The notes under the pieces were generated by a model, which was given only the letters and a program-made list of their open reading frames with translations, searched no databases and was not told the DNA's origin. A program made the position numbers and the translations under genes. Source: Viridothelium virens (Eukaryota > Ascomycota > Dothideomycetes > Trypetheliales > Trypetheliaceae). Taken from it: a stretch of 64,000 nt of DNA. The stretch is taken from positions 1 through 64,000 of the forward strand of contig ML991833.1 in assembly GCA_010094025.1 (NCBI GenBank), written 5' to 3'. Positions 21,203 through 33,041 of this stretch are shown piece by piece. Each line of letters starts with the position of its first letter. Within the stretch, counting starts at the first letter, position 1.

Positions 21203-23281
21203 TCACAATCCCGAGTCGTCCTTCAAATACACTGGGTTCCCATTGTAGTAGTTGGCCCAGTTGGTGCACGTCTTGTTCCAGTTAGCATCTGGCAGCGGTA
21301 TTGTGTTCTTGCTCTCCAAGAACTGCACGCCCAGGCCTTCAGAGACGTGCCAGGCGATGTGGCAGTGCATGAGCCAGGCGCCCGGGTTGTCGGCAGGGAA
21401 CGCGATGACGAGCCAGCCACCACCGGGCAAGAAGGTGACGTCGCGGCGGGTCGGATTCACGAAATTGAGGTTGGGCGTATCCACGGCCTTATCAAAGACG
21501 CCCGTGCCGTTTCCGAGGACGTAGAAGTCGTGGCCGTGAAGATGTATAGGGTGCGGAATAGGAGCAGGAGTACCAGCCGTCTCTTGAATGATCCAGTAGG
21601 TCCACTATTGTGCACAGGGTTAGTGACTCGTCCTTATTAGATGGCAGGTACCATATGGTGGAAAGGACTTACCGTGCCCTCATCCGGGATCTCAATCAGG
21701 TTATATGTCTGCGGATAGCTCGTGTTACCGGTTATGACATACTCCAATGTCGGATCTCTCCAGTCAATGTCAATAGCGGTGAGGTTAATGCCCCACACCG
21801 CGATGTTCTGACCGTTCGTCGTGACCTGCACCTGGTCGATATCGACCTCCAAGTCCTTGACCTGGCTGAGGAACGTCGTGTTGGGCACCATATTGGAGAC
21901 ATATGGGACGATGACGCTTTCGGGTTGGCAGACGCTATCGGGGGTAGTAGATGTAGTAGCAGGGGTGGCCGAAGTGACGGTGGAGTAAGTAAAGACTGAT
22001 CGGCCGTAGAAAGAATTTGCACTCGCGCAATCCGCTGCAACCTCAGCACGGAACCAGTAGTTTCCGGGTGCTTGGTTGGCGGTAAAGACGACGTCGTAGC
22101 GTTGACCAATGGCGAGAAGGATCCAGTTCGTTGTGAATGGCTTGATCGGGACAAAATCGGAAGTGATAACAGTAAATGGGTGGTTGTCCAAGGAAACCCG
22201 GATTTGGCTGTCTACGGAGGAATTGATCAACCTGAGACGATATTTCTTGCCCTTGGTGATAGTTTGAACGTCGTAAGCGCCAGCACCGGCAGAGTTCTTG
22301 TTTTTACCGTTGACTAAAATCGTGTCAGGAACGGGAGGTCCCTGGTGATTTTGTAGATTTTGATTCGCAATGTCCTCAAGTTGGAACGCAGTATTGTTAT
22401 GGTACCACTCGTTGATGGGGTAAGCCCCGAGGTCGATATCGTAATTAGCGGTAGCTGGTCCATCGATGATGATTTGACCAATAAGACCGTCCCCGTATTG
22501 TGCACTGTAGTGAGAATGGTACCACGAAGTACCGAACTGAGTGGCTTGGAATAGGTAGGTCTTTGTGTCACCGGGAGCCAATGGACCTAGATCAGTTAAT
22601 GATTTGTGATAGATACTAATCGATCGCACTATGAAACTTACATTCAGTGATTCCATTTACACCATCCTGGGAAGTAGTTCCTAGTTGACGAATTCCGTGC
22701 CAGTGAATGCTTGTTCCGTTGTTTTGAAGGGAGTTCTTGACCGTAACCGAGATCATATCACCCCAGTCTGCATTATTGTTAGTAGATCAACGCCAAGGCG
22801 GATGTACGGACAAACACTTACTGGCACGGATCGTGGGTCCTGGATATTGATTGTTGAACAGGAAACATAGCTTGCTGCCATTTCCGTCCGGGTTGCACGT
22901 GGTGTTGGTAACCTCAATGTTGTAGGACACAGTCTTTCCTGTATTTGGCCATTTCTTATCAAAGTCGGTAGCAATACTGAAACCATTTCCCCAGCAACTT
23001 CTGGTCAAGGGGCTGTTCGTGCATGCTGAATCGGGAGCCTTGGAAGTTGTTGACGAGCCAGAAGCTGGCGTCGTAGGAGATGCTGAAGATGAAGATGCCG
23101 GTACTACTGAACCGGACAGAATAGTAGCCGTGGAGGCTGAAGAAGTCGTGGCACGCTTAATCATATGATTGCCTGCAGGACCATTTTCACCCCACATGAT
23201 ATGGTCGAACGGCATCTGCATCGCCATGGACGATGAGGTCATGGCCAAAAGGCCTGTGGCCAAGCAACGAGTGAGTAACAT
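21203..23281 (-). CDS. Asco-laccase (multicopper oxidase)
   Basis: Exons 23281-22822, 22767-22642, 22586-21673 and 21604-21203 give 633 residues with matching phases. Signal peptide [20 protein letters not shown], then a Ser/Thr-rich propeptide. All four copper-binding segments are present: [37 protein letters not shown] and [16 protein letters not shown]. The residue ten after the T1 Cys is Leu, as in many ascomycete laccases. The C-terminus is LKDDSGL, which fits the DSGL/I/V plug typical of asco-laccases that blocks the water channel. The enzyme oxidises phenols with O2 outside the cell and may act in lignin, melanin or detoxification chemistry; which one cannot be told. Confidence 0.93.
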
Positions 23282-24914
23282 AATGGGTTAGCGATAAAAG
23301 AAGGACTTGATCAATTTGATGTTAGCCTCTGAAAGAAATGGCTTTGAACGAAGGCAGCCTGATATCAACGAAAGGAAGCTGATTTTGTCAGAGCATGAAG
23401 AACAAAGGGACCTACAGCTACAATTTATATGCAGCTAAAACTACAACCAGGGAGCAGCATTTGCACTTTTCGTAGGGTTCTAGATGCTGATCCTACAGCT
23501 TCCCGAATTGGGGCACAGAAATGTTAGGATGCAGGGCGAGACTTTTGCTGTCCAAGTCATGAGCTATTAGCTCGATATGGCTGGATCAAACGAAGATGGC
23601 GTGTAAAGTTGGAACGGCAAGGAACGGCTGAACGCCATGTCCTCGCCGAATATGGAGATTGGTGAAGACAAACGAAAAATGTGGGTTTCAATCCTTTCGT
23701 ACTGCGGCTTGATGCCCAGAAACAATGGTGGAAGCTTGAAGGGAAGAGTCCCCGGCCAGGCTCATAGCTCTGACTTTGATTCCGATCTTGATGGCCTTCA
23801 GATGGTACACTTGTCCCACTCGCCCCAATCTAGAAATAGAATCGCTAATCTTCGTGTACGTACGAGGAGCGGTACGAGAGAGCTACCAGATTACGAGTCT
23901 CACTGTTGACTGCCTAGAAGTCAAACCACGAGGCCGTCGTAACAGCCTCGTTGCCTTCTCCTGCGGTTCCGGTATCCATGGTATATCCGGCCAGGGTTCT
24001 CGAAATTTCAGGATGGAGAAAAGAGCGTAAAGGCGAATTTCACATTCGGATAGCTCGGCTCCCCAAGGTACGATGACTGCATCAGCAGCAAGAATCCAAT
24101 TATCTGGCAAAGAAAGCGATGTTTAAGGTTCTGCCGAAGTCGCTCCATGGTCTCAGGGTACGTATTGCAGCCTGCACAAGAGGACACCCGAGCATCCATG
24201 TCTTAGAAACCAGAAATGGATGGAGGATCTGAGCGCCCAAGTAGGTGAATAGTAGTCATACGACCCGGCTCCTTCCACGTGCTCAGCCGCAAATACACCT
24301 AACTGTCCATGGCGTTGGGCTGATTCTAATCATAGGGTACGAAAATCACCGGAGGCGAGCAACTAAAGCGATCAACTCTTGGCGATGAATGGAAATAGCA
24401 AATCAGAAACCTCGAAGTCTCGTAAACGTATTCGTCCCAGACCCAGTCCTACGGGAATGAGGAAGATGCCTTGACCGCGAAGGTAAACGCCACTGGTAGA
24501 TGCACCCTACGTTGTCGCTTCGCGCGGGTTGCGCTGCAAAACAAGGATGATGCGGAATCGGAGGAGACTCAGCTCTTATTCAGAAAAGTTTCGGATGATG
24601 GCGGAATATTTGGAAGGGTCCAGCAAGGTCGTGAGCACGGCTGTGTTCGGAGAATTGGCATTTGCAGGTGCTGGCGAGGTTGGAATCTGGACCTTTGCAC
24701 GCTACGGTCGGTGCTGCGCCTTGATCCACCGCTTGCGCAGGAGATGAACGGAGCGCGGCAGATCTACAGCGCTTCAAGCTCAGGGATTATTAAGACATCC
24801 ATCGGGCACTTTCTCATGCATGTAATCGAAAGCGAACAGGTCATTGCATCGAACCCTGTTGGTCTAAACGAAAGCAAGAACGATTGGTTCGGCTGTGATG
24901 CCTCTGCAGTTGTC
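23282..24914. other. Intergenic 1.6 kb
   Basis: Laccase promoter at the left and 3' flank of erg24 at the right. ORFs here lack domains and the largest continues antisense into erg24, so I did not call them. Confidence 0.5.
23424..23429 (-). promoter_or_regulatory. Possible TATA box of the laccase gene
   Basis: TATAAA on the minus strand, 143 bp upstream of the laccase start, in an otherwise ordinary region. Position fits; nothing else confirms it. Confidence 0.35.
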
Positions 24915-26508
24915 TCAATACACATACGGTATAATCCTGTACCGCACCTTCTCGCAATATCTATCCCAGTCCTTGCCGTATTTTCTCCTGCATTTCTCCT
25001 CGTCTCTCCTCTCCCGATGCAGCAGGAGCACAGCAAAGTACAGCATGTAGAAATAGGTAAAAATCATTCCCCATCCCATTGCCTCACCAGGCACGGCTTT
25101 AGACGACACGCCCAGACCACCACTAGGCATACCGTCGGCAGTGGCATGGCCGGTCAAATGAGGTACTGGGGAGGACTTCGTAATGATATATCCTGCAATC
25201 CCTGTGGGCAGACAATATGACCATGACATGAGCCAGTCTCCGAGGTAATTGATATGTCTTGCTCGGCCCCACCATCCAGTAGTTAGAAGCCGACTGCCTG
25301 ACTTTGTCTCGATGTACTGCAAGTGCGCGACCCGTGGATCATTGGGATTCGTGCGAAATAGGTTCTTTTCGTTGTTGGTCGCTCGGAAAATGTAATATCC
25401 AGCCAATTGAACAGCCACAACGCCTAAACTACCACTGATTCCAAGAGTGACAGGGTGAACAGATAGATATCGTGCTTGGATCGAGTATGTAAATGGAAGC
25501 CACACCAGATCTCCGAAGGCAAGCATAAAACCAAATCCATCGGTGATGATATCGATGGTTGTCAAAATCGCTGACTCCATCCAGAGCGCATCGAAGACAT
25601 AGACAGCTTGAGCAATATTCACCAAGACGATACTGTCCGTAATGTAGCCATAGTTCTTATATTGACGAGCTGTGAAGGCCAGGTCAAGAAGAATCCAGCC
25701 CAGCATCCCCGGCCGCAACTCCATAAAGGCCTTAATGTCGATTTCGCCAAAGAATGGAAGCTTGACACGAGGGTTGAGCTCACGGCCGATGAAAAAGTCG
25801 TATACCGCATTTCCCGTATGTCCACCAAGAGCAAGTTCTCTACTTTCCTTATTCCCTTTCTTGACTGAGAAGCTAGCAACATAGACATATGTTGCAAGCG
25901 CATAGGATATGATCAGATTTGTGGTCAGGATGGGAACGTAATTGTCATATATGAATGTCCATAGCGGAAAATCCGCGCCTTGCAAAACAGTACCGGCGGC
26001 TGCAATGACCATGATAAACACAGCCGAGGAGAATGCTATCGCGAATTGAGATCAGTATCTGGGCATGTGCCTTCAGTGTGAGAACATACCATTGAATTTG
26101 TATTTCAATCTCCCGCCAGAGCGGAGTTCCGTCCCCTCGACTTCTCGAGAAGGCAGTACAGTGTTTAACGTCAAACTCAAAAGGTAATAGCCAGTGACCG
26201 CAACAACGGACTGTCGATTAATAAGGCTGTCGACGCCTTGCCAGCCTGTTTCGTCGGATAATCGCTTCAGACTCAAGTTCCGAGGGTGCAGCAGACTTGG
26301 AGCAGGGCAACCAGATATATCGTTGCATAGAAAAGCGAACATGTAACATAGTATCGGCAAGCCGAGCGTGAGGACGAGGGCACCAAGTCTGGACCTGTCA
26401 ATTGACTGCAACAAGTTGTACTAGCTCATTGTCAACTTACGGTCCTCCAAACTCATATCCGTGAGAGGAAGATGATTCCGAAGCGCTCTCTCGTTTTTTC
26501 GGCGGCAT
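24915..26508 (-). CDS. erg24: Delta(14)-sterol reductase Erg24
   Basis: Exons 26508-26441, 26394-26090 and 26035-24915 give 497 residues. Erg24 reduces the C14=C15 double bond made by Cyp51 in ergosterol synthesis, in the ER membrane, using NADPH. The ERG4/ERG24 family pattern is clear: YEFGGP at the start, LGALVLTLGLPILCYMFAFL, ELNPRVKLPFFGEIDIKAFM, ELRPGMLGWILLDLAF, TDGFGFMLAFGDLVWLPF, GWWGRARHINYLGDW and the C-terminal YGKDWDRYCEKVRYRIIPYVY region. About eight to ten membrane helices. It is the target of morpholine fungicides in other fungi. It shares a 397-bp divergent promoter with atg27. Confidence 0.93.
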
Positions 26509-26905
26509 TGTGGAAATTGGTTTGATGCGCGATCGTTACTCCTGACTGAGTGTGTGCGATGTGAAGGGCTAAAAAAGATCCATCCAACTTCAGCAGAGGC
26601 CTGCGCCTTTATGTGGTTTCGAAAGGAAGCTCGACATTGCGTGGTCGTAGCTCTAGTGGTCGATTGTCACGGAAAGATGAAGCTCCGTAGATCGTACGAG
26701 ACGGGATACAAGCGTCAGATCTTATGCAGTTGCACAACTACACGTAAATGTTTAATATGCAGTACTCCGTACATGTAGGAACCTCTGCCACATCTCCGCC
26801 ACTTTGCGCGGGTGCCCGCGCAACCCAGCCAGGTACGACATACGGAGCATTATTTCCTCTTCCCCTAGTTCTAGCATTTACAAACCCTATGATATTCGTG
26901 CGAGA
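26509..26905. promoter_or_regulatory. Divergent promoter of erg24 and atg27
   Basis: 397 bp separate the two start codons. TACTCCGTA lies at 26763-26771 within AGTACTCCGTACATGTA, and a related TACGGAG occurs near 26840. The role of the motif is unknown. Confidence 0.55.
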
Positions 26906-28240
26906 ATGAAAATTTCACCATCAGCATGGGCAGCTGCTGCGCTCATTTTTCCGAATCCTCTGGCGTCCGCTGCAAAGGAGTCAGCTGCGCGATCATGTAC
27001 GGAGAAATCATCCAGCACAGGTTCCTTCTTTGACTTGAGTCCGATTTCAATACCATCGCACGGCAAGAAGTCTGCGAAGAATGCCAGAAAAGAGAGCTGG
27101 CAAGCAAACGGATACGACTACGGTTCCAATTTCACTCTCAATTTCTGCGCTCCAGTGGTGGAAGAGCTGGATAAAGTGGAAGGCATACGTGAGAAGGAAC
27201 AGGAAGATGTTGGTGCATACTATGAGGACGATGGGAGAGTCTACTCAATAGGGTGAGTACAGCTGCTTTCGGTCAAGGAAATAGGTTCCACGTTTCGCAG
27301 CATCTTGTCCATTTCCAAGGTGACAGTACCTAGACGAAACGGAGACGACTGACGACAGTATCTGCGTAGATCGGCAAACAATAAACTTAAACTCCGCGGT
27401 CGCAAGCTCGTCCTCGTATATGAAAGTGGCTCGCCGTGCGGCGACAAAGATGGCTACGACCGCCGTTCCCTTAGTCCAGACAGCGGATACCAAGGGCTCA
27501 GCTCTCGTAACAGCAGTAAGGGTAAGGGAAGGCATGGTGACGATGATGACGATGACGACGACCGCGACCCCGATCAAGAAGATGATGATGATGATGATGA
27601 AGATGATGGCGACGGAGAGAATAACGACGACGACTATGATGATGATGATGACGGCGATGATGAGGACGATGATCCGCCACCTACAAAAGGCAGCAAACAC
27701 CAGCGGAGAAAATCAACCGTCATTTCCTTTCTCTGCGATAGAGATCCTCTGAAGGCAGATGCAAGTGTTGCCTTTGTCGCTGCAAGCCCAGATGAGTGCA
27801 CATATTTCTTCGAAGTTCGATCACCAGCTGCTTGCGGACGGAGCGAATCGTCAAGATCAGGGCTTGGACCGGGCGGCGTCTTTGGTATTATGTAAGTGAA
27901 ATTCTCTAGATTGGCTGACTTGATAAGCCTGTATTAACATTACGGGCTCTTTAGTGTTCTTATTGCCCTCAGCGTTTACCTCGTCGGCGGCTGCGTCTAC
28001 CAACGCACCGTCATGCATCAGCGTGGATGGCGTCAAATTCCCAATTATTCGTTTTGGGCATCCATTTTTGGGTTCATTCAGGACTTGTTCATCATTGTCT
28101 TTTCGTCTTGTGCTCGATTTCTTCCAAGCCGGAGAGGTTACACAAGAGTATCTGCCAACGGAAGTGCACGGGGCCGTGGAAGCAATTCTGAAGATGAAAA
28201 TCGCCTCATCGACCAGCTAGATGAGGAGTGGGATGATTAG
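26906..28240 (+). CDS. atg27: Autophagy-related protein Atg27 (mannose-6-phosphate-receptor-like)
   Basis: Exons 26906-27252, 27301-27319 (19 nt), 27359-27891 and 27955-28240 give 394 residues with all phases consistent. Signal peptide MKISPSAWAAAALIF. The luminal domain has FDLSPISIPS, NFTLNFCAPV, KLVLVYESGSPCGD, STVISFLCDRDPL, and DECTYFFEVRSPAACG with the paired Cys of the MRH fold. One membrane helix follows (FGIIVLIALSVYLVGG), then a cytosolic tail with YTRV, a possible YXXphi sorting signal, ending DQLDEEWDD. Atg27 is a type I protein that helps retrieve Atg9 vesicles between Golgi, endosome and vacuole. A roughly 45-residue Asp-rich insert sits in the luminal domain. The 19-nt exon and the 39-nt intron after it are the weakest part of the model, but they are needed to reach the conserved frame. 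Confidence 0.85.
27538..27673 (+). repeat. Imperfect GAT/GAC trinucleotide tract coding for poly-Asp
   Basis: Runs of GATGATGATGAT and GACGACGAC within atg27 exon 3, encoding stretches of Asp with some Glu and Asn. Length variation in multiples of three would keep the frame. Confidence 0.8.
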
Positions 28241-28946
28241 TCGGTTGGGGTTGCCTATCTTTCCCTTGCAGTGGTGGATATTGTACGATTAGTAGTTTTC
28301 AAGATATGGAGCCCGGTGTCTATAATCTGGTGTTCTATCGGAGAGTACCTATATGCCTGATGCCTTGAATCTTGGCTACACGATTTGTGTATGAACCAAT
28401 GTTAGCAGCAAGAGATTGTGCATACATATATCTATAGAGGTCGCTTTTTGACCAGGCCTCCGATACGTATGTGGAGCTTACGTCATAAGGGTAGTGCTAA
28501 TGGGTCATGCCATAAAATTGCTCTACGGAGTAATAGCGGAAAAACAAACGCGACGCGAGCATCTCACCCAAATCTAAACAAAATAGGTACGATAGACAGC
28601 AACGTATTCACCGCGCACGTAAGGTAGAGGTACCTGCATGTACCATCTCGTGACCTTGCTAAATAGCTAAATTCTCACTTGGCATTCTTCACTTGGGTAC
28701 CTATTCATTCTTCGGAGCGGACCGTAGCCTCTCTTCGCTTATACCTCCCTTTCTAATGCCTCACATATCCGGGATGCTTTAACGAATACTATCCCCAGTG
28801 AACTACCAAAGAGGTTTACCTACATATTCGTAGACCCGCAGAGCTACCTACTCGTTTTATTTTCCCCCAAATGCCTCCTCTCCCATGAAAATTGAGAAGT
28901 ACCTCGCGTCATCCGTGTGCTGTGGCAGTTTACGCCACTGGACAAG
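28241..28946. other. Intergenic and GTPase promoter
   Basis: No gene seen. TACGGAGTA (reverse of TACTCCGTA) at 28524-28532. Confidence 0.5.
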
Positions 28947-31900
28947 ATGGGGTTTCGCGAACGAGCCATAGCTTGCATTCCATGGCAGCCAGACATGAAA
29001 GCATCACGATATTGGGTTGGTATTCTGCATCATACAAAGGACCCAAAACAAGAAGTTACCCAGATGGACTTTGTCTGGATCAAAGCCAATAATGTAAGAA
29101 TGCCCACAATATATTACTAAGTCTTCTAATATTTGGTGGACAGAAAATTACCGTGTAGACGTGCTACTTGAAATACAAAGAGAAGCGACCAGTGAACATT
29201 GAGCTCATGCTTGAAGATCAAGTGCCCGCAGAGAGCTTAACTCTGGCACGTGTCAACTACTACGAGGACAATATCATTATATTCCATGCTGTGGAGCGTA
29301 CCCTGTCTGCGCCACAGACCTCCAGTGTGCAAATGTCACTTGAAGACTCGCAAGCTTTGGGAACTCAAACATTAGAAGATCCGTACCAATCTAACGATGC
29401 ACACATTGAGCGTAAGCAGAGCCAAAGCAGAGCAGACACTGTTGGAACTGAAGCTCGGTGCACTACCACATCTCAATCTCCATCTATTCAACCCACGCCC
29501 AGTCTCCCAGCAGCCGCCGACACCTCCATGCAAGAGTCCTCTAAAGCCCGCCTTCAGCAAAGCCCGGCTAACGACAATCAAATTCAAACATATGTGCAGT
29601 ACTTGTTGAAGGAGGATGCTGATCATCAGATTGAGTTACTAGAAGCTGGGACCCGGAAAGGTGTGCAATTGCTTGATGAGCTTAAGGTGATCCTGGATAA
29701 TGGCTCCTCAGGCAATCTCGACGTCCTCCACTGGATTAATCAAATCTCCGCCATCAAATCACAGGCCGCTCCATCCAAGACCGTCATTGGCGTCGCTGGG
29801 GATACAGGTGCTGGCAAAAGCAGTGTCATTAATGCACTTCTTGATGAAGAGCGGCTAGTTCCCACGAATTGTATGCGGGCTTGCACCGCAGTCGTCACGG
29901 AAATTTCGTTCAATGAAAGCCAGGAAGAATCCAGCAGATATCGAGCGAAGATTGAATTCATCAAACAAGAGGACTGGGCAAAGGAGCTTGGGGTGCTTCT
30001 TAAGGACCTGCTGGATCAAAGCGGCAAATTTTCCCGAGACACTCAGCAACTTGATAGCGAAGCCGGCATTGCGTACGCCAAAATTAAGGCGGTGTATCCC
30101 CACAAGACCAAGGACGAGCTTGAGATGATTGCGCAGTCAGGGTGGGAGAGATTGCTGAACGATCCGTCAGTTCGGGGCATTCTCAGTACTACGGAGAGCA
30201 TCAAGGAGTCAGAAAGCGATCGCTTCTACAGTCGATTACAGCGTTACGTAGATAGCAAGGGCCAGACGTCACAAGATAAATCCAAGAAAGATAGAGGGGA
30301 GAAAAAGAGGATGGAATACTGGCCGTTGATCAAAGTCGTGAGGATTTTTACCAAAGCTCCTGTCTTGTCTACCGGCGCCGTCATCGTTGATCTACCAGGC
30401 GTCCAAGATTCCAACGCTGCTCGCCAGGCAGTGTGCGAAGGCTATATAAAGCGATGCAATGGACTTTGGATCGTAGCACCAATTATTCGCGCGGTTGATA
30501 ACAAAGCTGCCAAGGACCTCCTTGGGGAGTCATTCAAGCGCCAGCTTAAATATGATGGTACATATGGAAACATCACCTTTGTTTGCTCCAAGACAGATGA
30601 TATTTCCATTACTGAGGCGTATTCGGCATTCGATCTCGACGAGACAATGTCGGAGAGCTACGATAGAGCTACGCAGCTTGAGAGCCTGATAGAGGAAGCC
30701 GAGAACAATCGTGCTAAGCACAAGAGCACTCTGAAACGTCAAAAATTAATGCTCGAAGCAATTGATGGACGAATTGACAGGTGGGAAGATCGAAAAACAG
30801 ATCTTGCGGACCAAAAGCCCATCCACGACAGTTCCGAAGAAGACGAGAAAGATCTTGACGATGGAGAAAACGTCTCCGATAGTTTCGAGCAATACAAGAA
30901 GCGCAAGCGTAGCCCACATAAATCACCACGGTCACATCGTTGGTCCAAGAAGGCCAGAGCTGGCTGTGACTTGGACGAGGAAATGAGTTCTGACAATTCC
31001 AGCATCGATACAGTCTCGGAAGACTATGACATGGAAGAGAAGGAGCAGGATCGAAAACCTAGAGCCCCGCTTACCGTAAAACAGGTCGACGACAAGCTTT
31101 TGGAGCTCAAAGAGATGAAGAACGAGACCCGCAAACAATGCGCAGAAATGAGGAAGGAAGTGGATCAAGCAGATCAAAAAGTCAATGAACTTAAAGAGGC
31201 GAAGCTAAATTGTGAATCTCAAATCCGGGCGGCCTGCATAGCGGAGAGAAATCGGCGATCCAAAGACGCAATTCAGCAAGATTTTGCGTCAGGTATTAAG
31301 GAACTTGACCAGGAGAATGCCATCGAGGAAGATGAAGATAACTTTGATCCGGGAAAGGATCTCCGAGACTACGACGAGGTGGCCCGCTCACTTCCCGTCT
31401 TTTGCATTAGCAGTCGCGCATACCAAAAGCTCTCTGGTCACTTTCGGAAAGACCCAGACATTGTAGGATTCACAAACGTGGACCAGACAGAGGTCCCTCA
31501 ATTAAAGTCTCATTGTATCAAGCTTACTGAGGCCGGTCGTGCTGGTGATTGCCGCAACTTCCTGAATAGTCTGAACCAAATTCTCAATTCTCTCAGCCTT
31601 TGGTCATCGAACGAAGGGACTGAAGGGAGGTGGTCAGACGCACAAAAGGATGTAGAGGACCAAGTACTTCAAGAGCAACTTCAAGACTTGTCCAAGGCTC
31701 TCAACCAACGTGCTGATGACTATAACACCGAGATGAAGACCTCAATGACGCAGATTTTTGGACGATTCGGGGGGGCAGTTGATGCTGCCGCACAGTGCGC
31801 TACGGATACGGTAGGACGATGGGGCGATATACCAAACCGCGACAATTATCTCGGCGGTGGAGTGCCCTATATGACGTACAAGGCTCTCTGCCGTCGAGAA

Positions 31901-32970
31901 GGGGTTTTTACCAATGCCAAAGGAAGGCACGATTGGAATGAACAACTGTACGAGTATTTTCCTTTCGCATTGGGTCTGGTACGTATCTCTAACGCTTTTG
32001 CAGGATCGATCCGATGATGAAAGCCCTGATGTCGACTTGGGAAAGAACTTTCCAACGACTGCCGCATACGCTTCAGCGATTCGCAAGAGGAGCATTTGAT
32101 AGCATCAGAAGCTTCCATGCAACGATAATACCGCGCGCCATCGAGAAGGGGGCCAGCCCAGTTGCCATTAAAACTCTTACCGAGCAACTTGGCACTTACC
32201 CGACTTTTCTGCAGGCCGTTGGGAACCGAGTAGCACGAGCAATCAATGACCAACAAAAGGAGGCCAGTCGACAATTCACTCCCGGGATCGCAGCTGCTCT
32301 TCGATCTGCGTACGAACAGTGTGCCAACGAGTCCGGTATGTTACCAACCTTTATACCAAAGCACACCACTGATGTAACTTTCGCAGGCCTGGGCTCTTTT
32401 AAACGCATGAAAGCAACGATGATGCAGCACGTTGCCAACAACAAGGACCAAATGTTTGGTGACGCAGCGGCGACGGTGCAAAAGCAACTAAGGGGACTGT
32501 ATCGCAATGCAGAGAATCAGCTCAAAGAACCTATCAACGAGCTCTTAGTGCGCCTCGACCGAGACTATCGTCAAATGATGCTTGGTCCAAACGTCTCGAT
32601 GAACCAAGTACCACAAAAGTGGGAACAGGAAATGAAGAAGCAGATCAGCGAGCTCGTTGCTGGCGGTGGAAAGGGCTGGGAAGAAATCACAGGTCGGCCT
32701 GACGGTATGTCTATGCCAGTTAATGAGTCAAATAATCACGTCAGCCATTCAGACCAAGACAACGGGAATCAGCTTGAGCATAATCATGCCAGTTCTGGTA
32801 CCGAGGTTTTTCGCGATGCTTCTGAGCAGACAGCGAGCCGGCGAGAGCCCAGTAACTCGGGAGAAGCTGCTAATATACAGCATCAGGGAGAAAAGGAGCC
32901 GTCGGAGGACGCTCCGAAGTTGAATCAGAATCATCCAATACGGACGCTGATCAATCCAATGATAACATAG
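28947..32970 (+). CDS. Large SLIP-GC/dynamin-like GTPase
   Basis: Exons 28947-29093, 29159-31953, 32004-32335 and 32387-32970 give 1,285 residues. The GTPase domain starts near residue 260: P-loop GVAGDTGAGKSSVINALLD, then AVIVDLPGVQD (G3, DxxG) and ITFVCSKTDD (G4). It belongs to the nuclear GTPase SLIP-GC (NUGGC) group, whose vertebrate member is germinal-centre-associated; the fungal role is unknown. Later come two acidic/basic stretches with likely nuclear localisation signals (KKRKRSPHKSPRSHRWSKKAR region), a long coiled coil (LLELKEMKNETRKQCAEM), and a helical C-terminal part (WERTFQRLPHTLQRF). Start at 28947 is the first ATG in frame; exon 1 splices into CYLKYKEKRPVNIEL. A final intron at 32798-32880 would give a different 3' end at 33041. 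Confidence 0.8.
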
Positions 32971-33041
32971 CGGGGAGTAGAGCTGTGATAAGAGCCGAGA
33001 GCGATTTCAATGATATCGAAATGCACGATATTGTCAACTAA

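Noticed and set aside
24471-25220. 249-aa plus-strand ORF
   Set aside because: Its right half is antisense to the conserved C-terminus of erg24 and it has no domain.
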